Notes: generated by a model from the letters alone, not told the origin. Counted from the first letter of the stretch, positions 25,911 to 34,671 are shown. The stretch is 64,000 bases of DNA from Oceanobacillus jordanicus (GCF_022095695.1 NZ_JAIFZM010000007.1:1-64000); one strand, 5' to 3'. Numbers and translations are program-made.

Positions 25911-27467
25911 ATGGCATACTGTATAAATTGTGGTGGGGAAATAGCACCAGATGCACGATTTTGTAAGCATTGCGGGAAAGCATTAGAGCATGGGGGGCAA
26001 CCTAACGAAAATACGGGGAATACATATATTAGTCAAAACGAGGAACAAGAACAGAACGTCACCCCGTCGCTAGAGGTGGAGCAACATAACGATCCTCAAG
26101 TTGATCAGGCAACAACTGGATCTAATGGAAATCAAAATAGGAAGAAAATGAACAAGAAGTCCAAAATCATTCTATTTTCTACTGCTGCACTTATCATTTT
26201 ATTAATTGGGGTTTACGCTGTAGGCAACACGATGACTTCGCCAAAGCATGTATTGGATGAATTTCAATCTGCAATTGAAGAGGAAGATGCGGGCAAACTA
26301 GCATCCTTATTAACAACAGATGACGATGACTTAGAGATCACGGAAGAATCTGTAAAAGGGATGATAGCGTTATACAACGCAAAGCAGAATGAATTTAAGG
26401 TTGTACTGAATCATTTGGAGTACCAAGCAGATGGCGAAGTAGATCAGTTTGGAACATACGCACTTGATTTCCAAAAGGACGGGAAGAAGTTCCTCCTGTT
26501 TGATGATTACGAGATCACAGTAAATCCTGTTTACTTTGAAGTGGCAACGAATTATAAAGATACAGAGATTATCGTAGGCGATGAAGTTGTCGCAACAGCT
26601 GATAAGGATAATGCCCAATTAGAAATCGGCCCCTTTTTACCTGGCGAACATACGATTAGAGCAGCACTTGACACCGGATTCTTTAACTTAGAGAGGGAAG
26701 AAACGGCTGTAGGTGATCCTAACTTTCCAGCATATGTGGATCTTTATTTAGATGGAGATATGGTAACGTTTGATTTAGGGATGAAAGGCTATGATGAACT
26801 AAGTTCCATTAAATTATTTGTTAATGGCAAAGATACTGGTGTGGATTTATCAAAGCAAGATCAAGTTGGACCACTACTGATTGATGGATCAATGAATGTC
26901 TCATTTGAAGCAGAACTTCCATGGGGAACGGTAAGAACGAATGACCAGCCACTTACTGAACGTTACGTGGAGTTTAACCTAGGAAATAGTGATGAGTTTA
27001 AGCAACAGATCCAAGATATCTTGGTAACTTATAATGAGGAATTTGGCGAAGTCTACTCAACGGCAAATCCAGATGCCTTAACGACAGCAATACCAGATTT
27101 AAAGGATCGGATCGTAGAGGAGGCAGCATATAATCTGGATAACGATATAATGTATGATGGAGCTTTTCACGGGATGGATTTTTATCAGGATTCTTTTACG
27201 TTAGAAAAATCATATGAAGGCTTCTGGGAATTAACCGTCGATACAATAACCTATTACGAAGAAGCAATTTATGAAAAAGGCACCGATGCAGAATTAGAAC
27301 AAGTAGAGGACGAAACGCGATATGTATTAGCTTATGACCAACAGCAAGAAACATGGGCGGTCAGAGGAATAGATTACGCAGGATCGATGGAAGAAGACCG
27401 CATGGAACGTGTTACGGTAGAGGAACCCGTTTTCCATACCTCTGATAAAGGAAAAGAAAAAGAATAA
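25911..27467 (+). CDS. Zinc-ribbon membrane protein of the TcaA/YvbJ type
   Basis: 518 residues. An N-terminal zinc ribbon (MAYCINCGGEIAPDARFCKH then CGKA) is followed by a low-complexity linker, one membrane helix at about residues 85-105 (IILFSTAALIILLIGVYAVG) and a long extracytoplasmic part. The order zinc ribbon, helix and repeated beta-rich outer domains matches TcaA (teicoplanin-associated in staphylococci) and B. subtilis YvbJ, thought to act at the cell envelope. GGCAGGAGGAAGCAC precedes the ATG. Single-gene transcript with a terminator at 27475. Confidence 0.82.
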   Translation: MAYCINCGGEIAPDARFCKHCGKALEHGGQPNENTGNTYISQNEEQEQNVTPSLEVEQHNDPQVDQATTGSNGNQNRKKMNKKSKIILFSTAALIILLIGVYAVGNTMTSPKHVLDEFQSAIEEEDAGKLASLLTTDDDDLEITEESVKGMIALYNAKQNEFKVVLNHLEYQADGEVDQFGTYALDFQKDGKKFLLFDDYEITVNPVYFEVATNYKDTEIIVGDEVVATADKDNAQLEIGPFLPGEHTIRAALDTGFFNLEREETAVGDPNFPAYVDLYLDGDMVTFDLGMKGYDELSSIKLFVNGKDTGVDLSKQDQVGPLLIDGSMNVSFEAELPWGTVRTNDQPLTERYVEFNLGNSDEFKQQIQDILVTYNEEFGEVYSTANPDALTTAIPDLKDRIVEEAAYNLDNDIMYDGAFHGMDFYQDSFTLEKSYEGFWELTVDTITYYEEAIYEKGTDAELEQVEDETRYVLAYDQQQETWAVRGIDYAGSMEEDRMERVTVEEPVFHTSDKGKEKE

Positions 27468-27474
27468 AATTCAG

Positions 27475-27513
27475 CGATGCTTCCTTGCTTGGCATGGAAG
27501 TATCGTTTTTTTA
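27475..27513 (+). terminator. Terminator after the TcaA/YvbJ-like gene
   Basis: CGATGCTTCC (27475-27484) pairs imperfectly with GGAAGTATCG (27496-27505), followed by TTTTTTTATTG. Confidence 0.7.
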
Positions 27514-27693
27514 TTGGTTTTTAATTAATTTGGTGGAAAGGGTCCCGCCAATGTAGGCAGATACCCCGCCCAAGGCGATGAAGATGATGGATTTGTATGT
27601 AAAGTCAGGGAGTAGAAATTCGTATGCTGCGAGTACGATCACGACAAATACTGCTAGGAAAAGAACTTGCTCGGGATTGAGTCGTTTTTGCAA
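27511..27693 (-). CDS. Small two-helix membrane protein of unknown function
   Basis: 60 residues from TTG 27693, chosen because AAAGGAGG lies six bases before it; an in-frame ATG further upstream lacks a site. Two hydrophobic segments (VLFLAVFVVIVLAAYEFLL and IIFIALGGVSAYIGGTL) and charged tips. No family recognised. Its stop lies close to the terminator of the convergent gene. Confidence 0.65.
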   Translation of the reverse strand: MQKRLNPEQVLFLAVFVVIVLAAYEFLLPDFTYKSIIFIALGGVSAYIGGTLSTKLIKNQ

Positions 27694-27724
27694 GGTTGGC
27701 CTCCTTTTTTCATAAGTCACTTGT

Positions 27725-27895
27725 GGAATATTTTAACTTTTGGGTTGGGGAGGATCAAGGTGTTGGGGGATCGGCTGAGAGCGCGTGAACCTCGCCTTGA
27801 TTGATTGGGTTTTCAATCAACCAAGTCACACTCTCAATCGACCACCATGCCGATGCAAGCAACTAAACCGCACGCCCACTCCCCCAAACTCTGTA
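27725..27895. repeat. Degenerate short tandem-repeat block (GTTGATTGA type)
   Basis: Read on the minus strand, units built on GGTCGATTGAGAG, GGTTGATTGAAAA and CAATCAATCAAGGCG follow one another between two gene ends. The block has no good frame or ribosome site. It resembles the blocks at 32255 and 41744 in style though not in sequence. Confidence 0.45.
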
Positions 27896-27897
27896 GG

Positions 27898-29046
27898 CTA
27901 TTTCCTACGCTCTTTTACACTTGCTGGTTCTTCTTTAAACCCAAACTTTATAAAATTCATGAGATCTCGGACCACTCCGATGTCTTTTAATATGATAAAA
28001 ATGACAAGGATGATGGGACCGAGAAAAACGCCTACCATTCCAAATAACTGTAAACCAACGAATAAGGAGATTAAGACTGCCAGTGCATCAAGGTTCATGC
28101 TGGAGGACAAGATTTTTGGCTCGATTGCTTGGCGAACGCCAGCTGTGACACCATATAAGATGGCAAGTCCGATACCCATTCCGATATCTCCTGTAAAAAA
28201 CATATACACGGCCCATGGCCCTAAAATGGTTCCTGAGCCGAGGTATGGGAGAATTTCTGCAGCACCTACTACAATGGCGATGGCCAAGGTATGTTCAGTT
28301 CCCAGTATGAGTAACCCGATAAACACGATTATCGAGGCAATAAACATAAGCAAAATTTGCGCGCGAATTAGCCCCCACACACGGTACCTCAGTATATTGC
28401 GAAAGGATTTAGCTTTATCCCAAACACTATTAGGCATCTTGGTGTTGACCTTCCCTAATAGTTTCTCCCAGTCTTTTCCGATGAAGTAAAAGCCTATAAA
28501 TACAAACAGAAAGGCAAGGAGAAAGGAAGGAACGATGACAAAAAGTTGTGTAAGACCATTAACTAGCCCACTCCCGATCTCAGCAATGGAGGAAGCTAGT
28601 CGTGTACCCATTGAAGAGATGCTCTCCTGAAGTGCAGACTGTTGCTCACTAGAAAAGACATTCATAAACTCACCGAGTCTTTGCCAAATGGGTAGAATGG
28701 AATTATTAAAAAAGTCTTGTGCTTGGCCAGTGGTACTTTGGATCAACTCAGGTAATATTTTTGAGAGGCTCTTCACACCCCAAATGATTAAGAAGACCAA
28801 CCCTGTAATCGCACCACCAAGTACAGCTAGGCTGATTAGTAAAACAACGAAAACGGCCAGACCATTGGGCAAATGGATTTTTGATCGAATGAACCGCACA
28901 AGCGGATAAAACATCCATACTAGCAAGGCAGCAATCCAAAAAGGATAGGATATTTTAAATACCCAAGCAGCTACCCAACATAATGCCAGGACAGAAAAGA
29001 GGACAACGATAAATCTTGCAATAATGAAAGCTTGGTTTTTAGTCAT
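27898..29046 (-). CDS. AI-2E/YtvI-family membrane permease
   Basis: 382 residues from ATG 29046 (GGAGGAGT precedes it); upstream in-frame codons lack ribosome sites. About seven to eight membrane helices with a central amphipathic region, and conserved stretches GAAEILPYLGSGTILGPWAV and QAIEPKILSSSMNLD that identify the AI-2E transporter family (PF01594). The closest Bacillus type is YtvI, annotated as a sporulation-associated integral membrane protein. The transported substrate is unknown. A long frame on the opposite strand is its shadow. Confidence 0.85.
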   Translation of the reverse strand: MTKNQAFIIARFIVVLFSVLALCWVAAWVFKISYPFWIAALLVWMFYPLVRFIRSKIHLPNGLAVFVVLLISLAVLGGAITGLVFLIIWGVKSLSKILPELIQSTTGQAQDFFNNSILPIWQRLGEFMNVFSSEQQSALQESISSMGTRLASSIAEIGSGLVNGLTQLFVIVPSFLLAFLFVFIGFYFIGKDWEKLLGKVNTKMPNSVWDKAKSFRNILRYRVWGLIRAQILLMFIASIIVFIGLLILGTEHTLAIAIVVGAAEILPYLGSGTILGPWAVYMFFTGDIGMGIGLAILYGVTAGVRQAIEPKILSSSMNLDALAVLISLFVGLQLFGMVGVFLGPIILVIFIILKDIGVVRDLMNFIKFGFKEEPASVKERRK

Positions 29047-29228
29047 GGTTACTCCTCCAACATCTTTTAAACTTCGCAAAAGTATTTCTATTATCATATC
29101 AAAGATAGCCTAAAGAAAGTATTACAAGCAATTATGGCATCTAAGGTGAACCAAATATGATAACGAGCTACCCAAGAAGTATTTATGATAAAATGATTTC
29201 TGCAAGTAAAAGAAATTAGGTGTCATTG

Positions 29229-30257
29229 ATGTTATTAATAGATAAATTAAAAATTATAAATCCTGCAGCTGGGACGATTGTGATGGCAATCGGGATCTTT
29301 CTCTTTTCTGCTATGGATGCCTTCGGGTTGCAGGAAGGTTTGCGAATAGTACTTGTCGTGGCTTTTTTTATGCTTGGTATGGTTATTTATACATTGCTAA
29401 CCGTACAGATTTTTCGTAAAGGATTCTTCTACCCTTTTATACATAATCCAGTGAATTCCTTTTTGGTTGGATCATGGATAGCAGGAATTGCAATTATATG
29501 TGACGTTGTAATGAAGTATTTCCCCAAATTTGATTTCATTACGCAACTTATTGCTGTGATCAATAGTGCAATATGGATATGCTTTGTTATTCTATGTATT
29601 TATCAATTCAAACAGCTTTTCAAAAAGTATCACGTCTACACAATCCATGGAGTGCTGTTATTATCGGCAGTCGCGACGCAATCTGTGGTTATCTTATGGT
29701 TTCAGGCTTTTTCAAGAGTCCCTCTTCCATTAGTCGTGTTTATGATTAGCCTTGGTTTTAGCTTCTATGTTGTTGGAGTTGTCTTCATTAGTCTACGCTA
29801 TCTTAAAAACTCCTGGACGCTTGCCGATGACTGGGCAAACACAAATTGCATCCTACATGGAGCCTTATCGATTACCGGCCTTGCGCTTGTTTTTTCTCAG
29901 CTCCTGTCTTCGTCGTTCATGACCGCATTTTGGGTAATAGTTTTTATCATTTTTATCTTCGTAGAGGGCATAGAGATAGGAAGAGCAATCAGCAGGATAA
30001 CGAAATATGGCTGGAAAAAAGGAATCTTCACCTACCATATTAGCCAATGGTCAAGAAATTTCACCTTTGGCATGTTTTATGCCTTTACCCTGGCGTTGCA
30101 TAGCGCGCTTTCAGAGGGGAGTCTGCTATATCGTTTGCAGTCTGTATTCTTACAGGTATGGGCATTAGTTGTTTTAGGCTTACTTGTAGTGGAAATAGTG
30201 CTGTGGCTAGGAACTCGTTTTCAGAGGGAGAAGTTACTGGAAAAAAGCAGTGTATAA
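29229..30257 (+). CDS. Ten-helix membrane protein, possibly TDT/SLAC1-type anion transporter
   Basis: About 342 residues with ten hydrophobic helices. The opening (INPAAGTIVMAIGIFLFS) resembles the NPGxxxxVMGTGI start of tellurite-resistance/dicarboxylate transporters (TehA, SLAC1), but the rest is divergent. AAATTAGGTG favours the ATG at 29229 over the GTG at 29220. Followed by a 43-codon gene after 13 bases, likely co-transcribed. Family assignment is tentative. Confidence 0.6.
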   Translation: MLLIDKLKIINPAAGTIVMAIGIFLFSAMDAFGLQEGLRIVLVVAFFMLGMVIYTLLTVQIFRKGFFYPFIHNPVNSFLVGSWIAGIAIICDVVMKYFPKFDFITQLIAVINSAIWICFVILCIYQFKQLFKKYHVYTIHGVLLLSAVATQSVVILWFQAFSRVPLPLVVFMISLGFSFYVVGVVFISLRYLKNSWTLADDWANTNCILHGALSITGLALVFSQLLSSSFMTAFWVIVFIIFIFVEGIEIGRAISRITKYGWKKGIFTYHISQWSRNFTFGMFYAFTLALHSALSEGSLLYRLQSVFLQVWALVVLGLLVVEIVLWLGTRFQREKLLEKSSV

Positions 30258-30270
30258 GGGGGGGCTGAAG

Positions 30271-30402
30271 ATGGAGAAAGAACGTGTTGGCGCGTGTGTA
30301 GAATGTGAGAAAGTTGTGTATTGTCACAGTGGATTTTTAGAAGGGGTGCAGGAAGGAAAGGAACTTTTCTGTTTTGCCTGTTATGAAAAGAAAAAAAGTT
30401 GA
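30271..30402 (+). CDS. Small CxxC-CxxC protein (zinc-ribbon-like)
   Basis: 43 residues: starts MEKERVGACVECEKVVYCH, ends FCFACYEKKKS. Two CxxC pairs (CVEC, CFAC) about 24 residues apart would bind one zinc; a Cys-His lies between. A strong AAGGGGGGG site precedes the ATG, and a terminator overlaps its end. No family recognised; it looks like the last gene of the short operon with the membrane protein at 29229. Confidence 0.65.
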   Translation: MEKERVGACVECEKVVYCHSGFLEGVQEGKELFCFACYEKKKS

Positions 30403-30428
30403 CTTCCGTGGTAGAAGTCAACTTTTTT
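30391..30428. terminator. Bidirectional terminator between the CxxC gene and hmp
   Basis: AAGTTGACTTC (30396-30406) pairs perfectly with GAAGTCAACTT (30414-30424); A-run on the left and T-run on the right let it work in both directions for these convergent genes. Confidence 0.85.
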
Positions 30429-30437
30429 GTTAAGAGG

Positions 30438-31661
30438 TTAGGCTGTTATGTCTGCTGCCGGACCGAAGATTTCAAAGTGAATTGCTTCATCTGCAACGTG
30501 CATTTTTTTCAATGCAAGGTACATGCCACGCATAAATCCTTTTGGTCCACAGAAGTAAAACGCAGAATCTGTTGAAGGGATAATGCTTCTTAACCATTCC
30601 TCATCAATTCTTCCGTGTTTGTCACAAGATACCGGATCCTGTGGGTTGTCGTATACGAAGTAATGTGTCACATTATCATGCGTGCTCGCTAAGGTCTCTA
30701 CTTGTTCTCTCATCGCATGATGCTTGCTTGATTGTGCTGCATGGATGAAAATGACCTCGCGCTCTGGCTGTTCTTTTAGAGTAGTTTCTAGCATACTCAT
30801 CAATGGTGTTAAACCAACTCCGCCGCTAATCAGAACAAGCGGTTTTTGCTCTTCATTTAATGTGAAATCACCTGATGGAGCAGTGATTGGAATAATGTCA
30901 CCAGCACGAACTTGCGTGTGCAAGAATGTTGAGACAACACCTGCTGGCAGGTTATCAAGTGCATCTTCTCGTTTTACACTAATCCGATAATAATCTTTAC
31001 CTGGTGCGGTGGACAAGCTATATTGACGCAAATGGTCGTATGGATCATTTTTGATTTGTGCTTTTACGGTAATATACTGGCCAGGCTCATAGGCTTGGAT
31101 TGCCAGCCCGTCTGCTGGTTTTAAATAGAAGGATGTAATAACATCGCTTTCCACAACTTTTTTCTCTACGATGAAATCACGGAATCCTAGCCAACCACCA
31201 GGCGTTTGCTCTGTTTGGTCATACATCTCTTTTTCCACTGAAATGAAAACATCCGCGATAACACCATATGCTTTTCCCCATGCTTCAATGATATCGTCTG
31301 TTGCAGCATCATCTAGGACTTCTTTGATAGCTAGTAATAAATATTTCCCAACGATAGGGTATTGTTCTGGCTTAATGTTTAAACTTCTATGTTTATGTGC
31401 GATTTGCTTCACGTGTGGCAGGATTTCTTCCAAGCGATCAATGTTTGCTGCAGCAGCATACACCGTATTGGCTAATGCTTTTGGTTGATCCCCTTTTCGT
31501 TGGTTCGTTTGGTTGAAAACATTTTTTAATTCAGGATGATCTTCAAGCAATCTTGAATAGAAGTGTTTTGTAATACTTTCTCCATGTTCCGCTAATACAG
31601 GAACCGTTGATTTAATAATGTCCATTGTTTTTTGATCTAATAATTCTGTTTGAGTTGTCAT
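30438..31661 (-). CDS. hmp: Flavohemoglobin, nitric oxide dioxygenase
   Basis: 407 residues. An N-terminal globin domain (about 1-140; proximal-histidine region QIAHKHRSLNIKPEQYPIVG), an FAD-binding domain (LRQYSLSTAP) and an NAD(P)-binding domain (LISGGVGLTPLMSMLE; FCGPKGFMRGM) in the canonical Hmp order. It converts NO and oxygen to nitrate with NADH or NADPH. AAGGAGCG precedes the ATG. A dyad at 31681-31705 lies directly upstream, and the divergent gene is the NO-sensing regulator nsrR, so NO induction is very likely. Confidence 0.97.
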   Translation of the reverse strand: MTTQTELLDQKTMDIIKSTVPVLAEHGESITKHFYSRLLEDHPELKNVFNQTNQRKGDQPKALANTVYAAAANIDRLEEILPHVKQIAHKHRSLNIKPEQYPIVGKYLLLAIKEVLDDAATDDIIEAWGKAYGVIADVFISVEKEMYDQTEQTPGGWLGFRDFIVEKKVVESDVITSFYLKPADGLAIQAYEPGQYITVKAQIKNDPYDHLRQYSLSTAPGKDYYRISVKREDALDNLPAGVVSTFLHTQVRAGDIIPITAPSGDFTLNEEQKPLVLISGGVGLTPLMSMLETTLKEQPEREVIFIHAAQSSKHHAMREQVETLASTHDNVTHYFVYDNPQDPVSCDKHGRIDEEWLRSIIPSTDSAFYFCGPKGFMRGMYLALKKMHVADEAIHFEIFGPAADITA

Positions 31662-31680
31662 AAAAATTCGCTCCTTGTTA

Positions 31681-31705
31681 AAAGGTGTATTTTGAATACA
31701 TCTTT
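31681..31705 (-). promoter_or_regulatory. NsrR-type operator upstream of hmp
   Basis: Arms AAAGGTGTATT and AATACATCTTT flank a 3-base centre (TTG) with one mismatch in 11 pairs. The sequence class (AT-rich with ATGTATT/AATACA) is like the NsrR sites of Bacillus and its place just before the hmp ribosome site suits repression. Confidence 0.8.
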
Positions 31706-31796
31706 ATTGTAAGACGCTTTATTGTCTTTTACAATGGGGTTTAGGCAGAAGTATGTTACAATAATGTGAAAAGATGAACAAGAGGGTGTGCTTGCC

Positions 31797-32237
31797 ATGA
31801 ATTTAAAAAAATACACGGATTATTCCTTGCGTGTCTTAATTTTCACTGGATTAAAACATGGCGAGGAACGTGCTAGAATAAAAGAAATTTCCGATGTCTA
31901 CAACATTTCGCAAGAGCATGTGCGAAAGGTTGTGCATGATCTTGTGAAACGAGGACTTATAGAATCCACCAGAGGAAGAGGTGGGGGGATCAGGCTGGCT
32001 AAGCCTGCACATGAAATCAATGTTGGCATGCTAGTGCGTGACTTGGAACAGGACTTCGCACTATTGGAATGCTTTGATAAAGGAGTAAATCATTGTGTGA
32101 TTTCTCCAGGCTGTAGTCTCAAACATGTCATTAATAAAGCACTTGGCGCGTTTTTCAAAGTACTGGAAGAATATACACTGGAAGACCTGATTCATAATGA
32201 AGAAGAGCTAAAGGCATTGATGGGCTTAAGTACGTGA
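31797..32237 (+). CDS. nsrR: Rrf2-family NO-sensing repressor NsrR
   Basis: 146 residues. Winged helix N-terminus (MNLKKYTDYSLRVLIFTGL; ISQEHVRKVVHDL; RGRGGGIRLAKP) and three cysteines at positions 92, 100 and 106, the spacing that holds the [4Fe-4S] cluster in B. subtilis NsrR. NO destroys the cluster and relieves repression of hmp, transcribed divergently. The ATG at 31797 follows AGAGGGTG. Confidence 0.95.
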   Translation: MNLKKYTDYSLRVLIFTGLKHGEERARIKEISDVYNISQEHVRKVVHDLVKRGLIESTRGRGGGIRLAKPAHEINVGMLVRDLEQDFALLECFDKGVNHCVISPGCSLKHVINKALGAFFKVLEEYTLEDLIHNEEELKALMGLST

Positions 32238-32254
32238 AATTCGAGAAGGGTATA

Positions 32255-32445
32255 GTTGTGGTTGATAGAATGGGTTTTGTGATTGATTGGAACGGAAAAG
32301 TAGTTGATAGAACTGCTTTCAAAGGCGATAGAAGTGGAATAGTAGTTGATAGAACTGTTTTTATGGTCGATAGAGCTGGAAACGTAGGCGATAGAACTGC
32401 CATCCCGGCCGATATAAACGCCATCCCGGCCGATAACTCCATACT
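32255..32445. repeat. Degenerate tandem repeats with GTnGATAGAACTG core
   Basis: About nine units of 18-24 bases: GTGGTTGATAGAATGG, GTAGTTGATAGAACTG (twice), GTCGATAGAGCTGG, GTAGGCGATAGAACTG, then two GGCCGATA units. The plus strand reads as a frame of repeated VVDRT-like words (to 32452), the minus strand as repeated SSIN-like words, so coding on either strand cannot be excluded, but no ribosome site is present. It sits between nsrR and a terminator. Confidence 0.65.
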
Positions 32446-32463
32446 GAGATAGCATCTCACAAA

Positions 32464-32492
32464 AACAGCGGCTCGTTCATTGAGCCGCTGTT
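32464..32492. terminator. Terminator between nsrR and the convergent unknown gene
   Basis: AACAGCGGCTC (32464-32474) pairs perfectly with GAGCCGCTGTT (32482-32492). The run AAAAA before it suits the leftward transcript; to the right the T-run is weak. Confidence 0.75.
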
Positions 32493-32512
32493 GCTATATA
32501 TTGATGGTAACC

Positions 32513-33244
32513 TTACCAATCTATATCTTCGTAGTCCGGATAGTCATCCTTATAAACAATACTACTAGGATCAACGTTATCTTCTTTTGCCACTTGTAAA
32601 ACAGAACGCACTGCATCCTCATATGGCTTCCCTTGTTCTGCGAGTCGTTTTCCTATAACAGAGATGTTTTTCAAGCGTTTTTCTTTATCCCAATTTAAAA
32701 ATTTCACATTAAGTTCGTCTAAGTATTGTGTGAAGTAGCCACTTACACTTGGCCCGTATTTATGGCTCATGTTGTTCTGCAGCATTTTAAAGGTCTGATT
32801 TTTTAGCGTTTTGCTTAAGGAATCCATAACCGCTGCTTGAAATGCTCTTACGGTTGTCACATGCTTGTCCCAAATTCGATTTGTCGCTGTTTTTCGTTCG
32901 TGAATGTCAATAAAGTCATTTAAAGCTAGGACGATAAACAGCATCTCGGGGTAGTACATTTTAAAGGATAAGTAGAGATTTTTATCAGAACCTACAACGC
33001 CTAGCCATTTCATCGTTTCCTTATCTAACCCATGATCCTTGAACTCGTATTCACGGTGCCCCATGTTGGTATGTCTCAAATTATAGCAAAGCCCCAGGAC
33101 ACGCATTCGCGCATTATGGTAGTGGATGAGTTCTCCCTCTTGCCCGACAACAGTGTGAAGGGATTCATACAATTGATCAAAATCATAAAAGTCTCCTGTG
33201 ATGGATACACCAGCATAATTGGGGGTTGGTTCTATTTGAATCAT
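32513..33244 (-). CDS. Conserved protein of unknown function (DUF6904-like)
   Basis: 243 residues, soluble, no signal peptide. From memory, the start MIQIEPTPNYAGVSITGDFY and LYLSFKMYYPEMLFIVLALN are like a Bacillales family listed as DUF6904; no function is known. Start ATG 33244 follows GGAGTG; an upstream in-frame ATG lacks a site. The acidic tail (DDYPDYEDIDW) is unusual. Stands alone, bounded by a terminator and by the element at 33274. Confidence 0.65.
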   Translation of the reverse strand: MIQIEPTPNYAGVSITGDFYDFDQLYESLHTVVGQEGELIHYHNARMRVLGLCYNLRHTNMGHREYEFKDHGLDKETMKWLGVVGSDKNLYLSFKMYYPEMLFIVLALNDFIDIHERKTATNRIWDKHVTTVRAFQAAVMDSLSKTLKNQTFKMLQNNMSHKYGPSVSGYFTQYLDELNVKFLNWDKEKRLKNISVIGKRLAEQGKPYEDAVRSVLQVAKEDNVDPSSIVYKDDYPDYEDIDW

Positions 33245-33273
33245 ATTAAAACACTCCATCCATTTATATGTTT

Positions 33274-33430
33274 TTATCCCGGTGCAACCGTCCGTAAGAC
33301 TCCCACTTCAAAACATGAGGTGAAACCGTGAGTTTTTAGTGGGAGAAAACGGACGCTAACACCCCGATTGGTTCAGCTAACAATCAGTGGGGGAAGAATG
33401 AAAACCCCCACTGATTGAAGTTTCACTTTA
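33274..33430 (+). repeat. Structured MITE-like element, copy A
   Basis: About 157 bases from TTATCCCGG to AAGTTTCACTTTA. Internal stems: CGTCCG/CGGACG enclosing CTCCCACT/AGTGGGAG, then a perfect 13-bp hairpin CAATCAGTGGGGG (33380-33392 region) with CCCCCACTGATTG. The same element lies in reverse at 58088-58244 with roughly 85-90% identity by eye. It encodes nothing. The flanking gap to 33654 also holds the bdhA promoter region. Confidence 0.8.
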
Positions 33431-33569
33431 TACAAATTCAGCTTTCCCATTACTGTAACATAAATTTTCTATAACACTTTTAATATGTTACCTTTTCACC
33501 TTATAAGTTACCCTTTTCCTTTATTGCAACAATTGTTTCGACAAAAAATAACAAAAAAGTACAATTTTC

Positions 33570-33599
33570 TTGTTTATTTACTATCCTCAGCGGTACAAT
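33570..33599 (+). promoter_or_regulatory. Putative bdhA promoter
   Basis: TTGTTT (33570-33575) and TACAAT (33594-33599), 18 bases apart, in very AT-rich DNA before bdhA. Confidence 0.45.
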
Positions 33600-33603
33600 T
33601 TAA

Positions 33604-33633
33604 CTATATTACTTACTTAATCTAGTAATATAG
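33604..33633 (+). promoter_or_regulatory. Perfect inverted repeat, likely operator of bdhA
   Basis: CTATATTACT (33604-33613) and AGTAATATAG (33624-33633) are exactly complementary around a 10-base spacer, placed just after the -10 box and before the ribosome site. It could be a repressor operator (redox or acetoin control) or a leader hairpin. Confidence 0.6.
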
Positions 33634-33654
33634 CAGGAGAAGGGGGAAGTTACG

Positions 33655-34671
33655 ATGAAAGCATTAGTTTATTATGGTACAAAGAATGCGAAGGTAGAAG
33701 AAGTTTCTACACCAGAAGTAACACAAGGCACAGTAAAGGTAAAAGTGGAATATGCGGGTATTTGTGGTACAGATTTACATGAATACATGCACAAATCGTT
33801 TGTTACAGCTGACAAAATGATCTTGGGTCACGAGTTTACTGGGGAAGTAGTTGAAACGGGTGAAGGTGTGACAAGGTTCAAATCAGGTGACCGAGTAGCA
33901 GTGGAACCAATTTGGGGATGTGGAGAATGTGCATCTTGTAAAAAAGGAAATTACAATACGTGCCCTAACATGGAATCCTATGGTATCCATGAAGATGGCG
34001 GATTTGCTGAATACATAGTAGTGAAAGAAGAAAATGTATTTGTTCTTCCAGAGAGTCTTAGCTATGAGCTTGCCGCATTAGTAGAACCAACAGCTGTTGT
34101 GTTGCATGCAGTACGTAACAGTGAATTTAGAGTAGGGGACAAGGTTGCGGTATTTGGCGCAGGTCCAATTGGCTTGTTGTTGTCTGAAACATTACGAGCT
34201 GCTGGTGCGAGCAAGATTTTTGTCGTGGAAGTAAATGAAAAACGCCGCGAGCTTGCAAAGGAAATGGGCGCTGATGTGATAATTGATCCATCAAAAGAAG
34301 ATGCTGTGAAGATCATCCAAGAGATGACAAATGGCGGCGTTGACGTTGCTTACGATGCAGCTGGTATTGAGATTACATTCAATAACGCATTGGACAGTAC
34401 GAAACCAAATGGTGAGTTTATGGTAGTAAGTGTTTTCTCTAAACCGGTATCTTACCACCCTGCAACACAGCTTATTAGTGAAAAGAAAATCACAGCTTCC
34501 CTAGGATATAACAGTATCTTTGGTGAAGTGATTGATCTTCTAGCGAAGGGCTCTATCAATGCTGGCCCTGTCATTACAAATAATATCAAACTAGATGATA
34601 TCATTGAAGAAGGCTTTAATAAATTAATTGAAGACAAATCTGAGTGTAAAATCTTAGTAAGCCCGAAATAG
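33655..34671 (+). CDS. bdhA: (R,R)-2,3-butanediol dehydrogenase / zinc alcohol dehydrogenase
   Basis: 338 residues of the zinc-dependent medium-chain dehydrogenase family. Catalytic zinc ligands Cys37 (GICGTDLHEY) and His59/Glu60 (ILGHEFTGEV); structural zinc cysteines GCGECASCKKGNYNTC; nucleotide loop FGAGPIGLLL. The overall sequence is closest to BdhA-type butanediol dehydrogenases, which interconvert acetoin and 2,3-butanediol with NAD(H). AGAAGGGGGAAG precedes the ATG. A short-chain acetoin reductase at 56474 could supply the opposite stereochemistry. Confidence 0.88.
   Translation: MKALVYYGTKNAKVEEVSTPEVTQGTVKVKVEYAGICGTDLHEYMHKSFVTADKMILGHEFTGEVVETGEGVTRFKSGDRVAVEPIWGCGECASCKKGNYNTCPNMESYGIHEDGGFAEYIVVKEENVFVLPESLSYELAALVEPTAVVLHAVRNSEFRVGDKVAVFGAGPIGLLLSETLRAAGASKIFVVEVNEKRRELAKEMGADVIIDPSKEDAVKIIQEMTNGGVDVAYDAAGIEITFNNALDSTKPNGEFMVVSVFSKPVSYHPATQLISEKKITASLGYNSIFGEVIDLLAKGSINAGPVITNNIKLDDIIEEGFNKLIEDKSECKILVSPK

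Noticed and set aside
27785-28489. 234-codon open frame on the plus strand
   Set aside because: It lies opposite the AI-2E/YtvI permease gene, has proline/threonine-rich composition typical of an antisense shadow and no ribosome site.
32255-32445. Repeat block considered as a CRISPR array
   Set aside because: Units are degenerate, too short and contiguous, with no spacers and no cas genes.
32155-32460. Overlapping minus-strand frames of 87-101 codons with SSIN/LSTTIP-like repeats
   Set aside because: They arise from the tandem repeat block at 32255 and overlap the nsrR end; no ribosome site. Recorded as a repeat instead.
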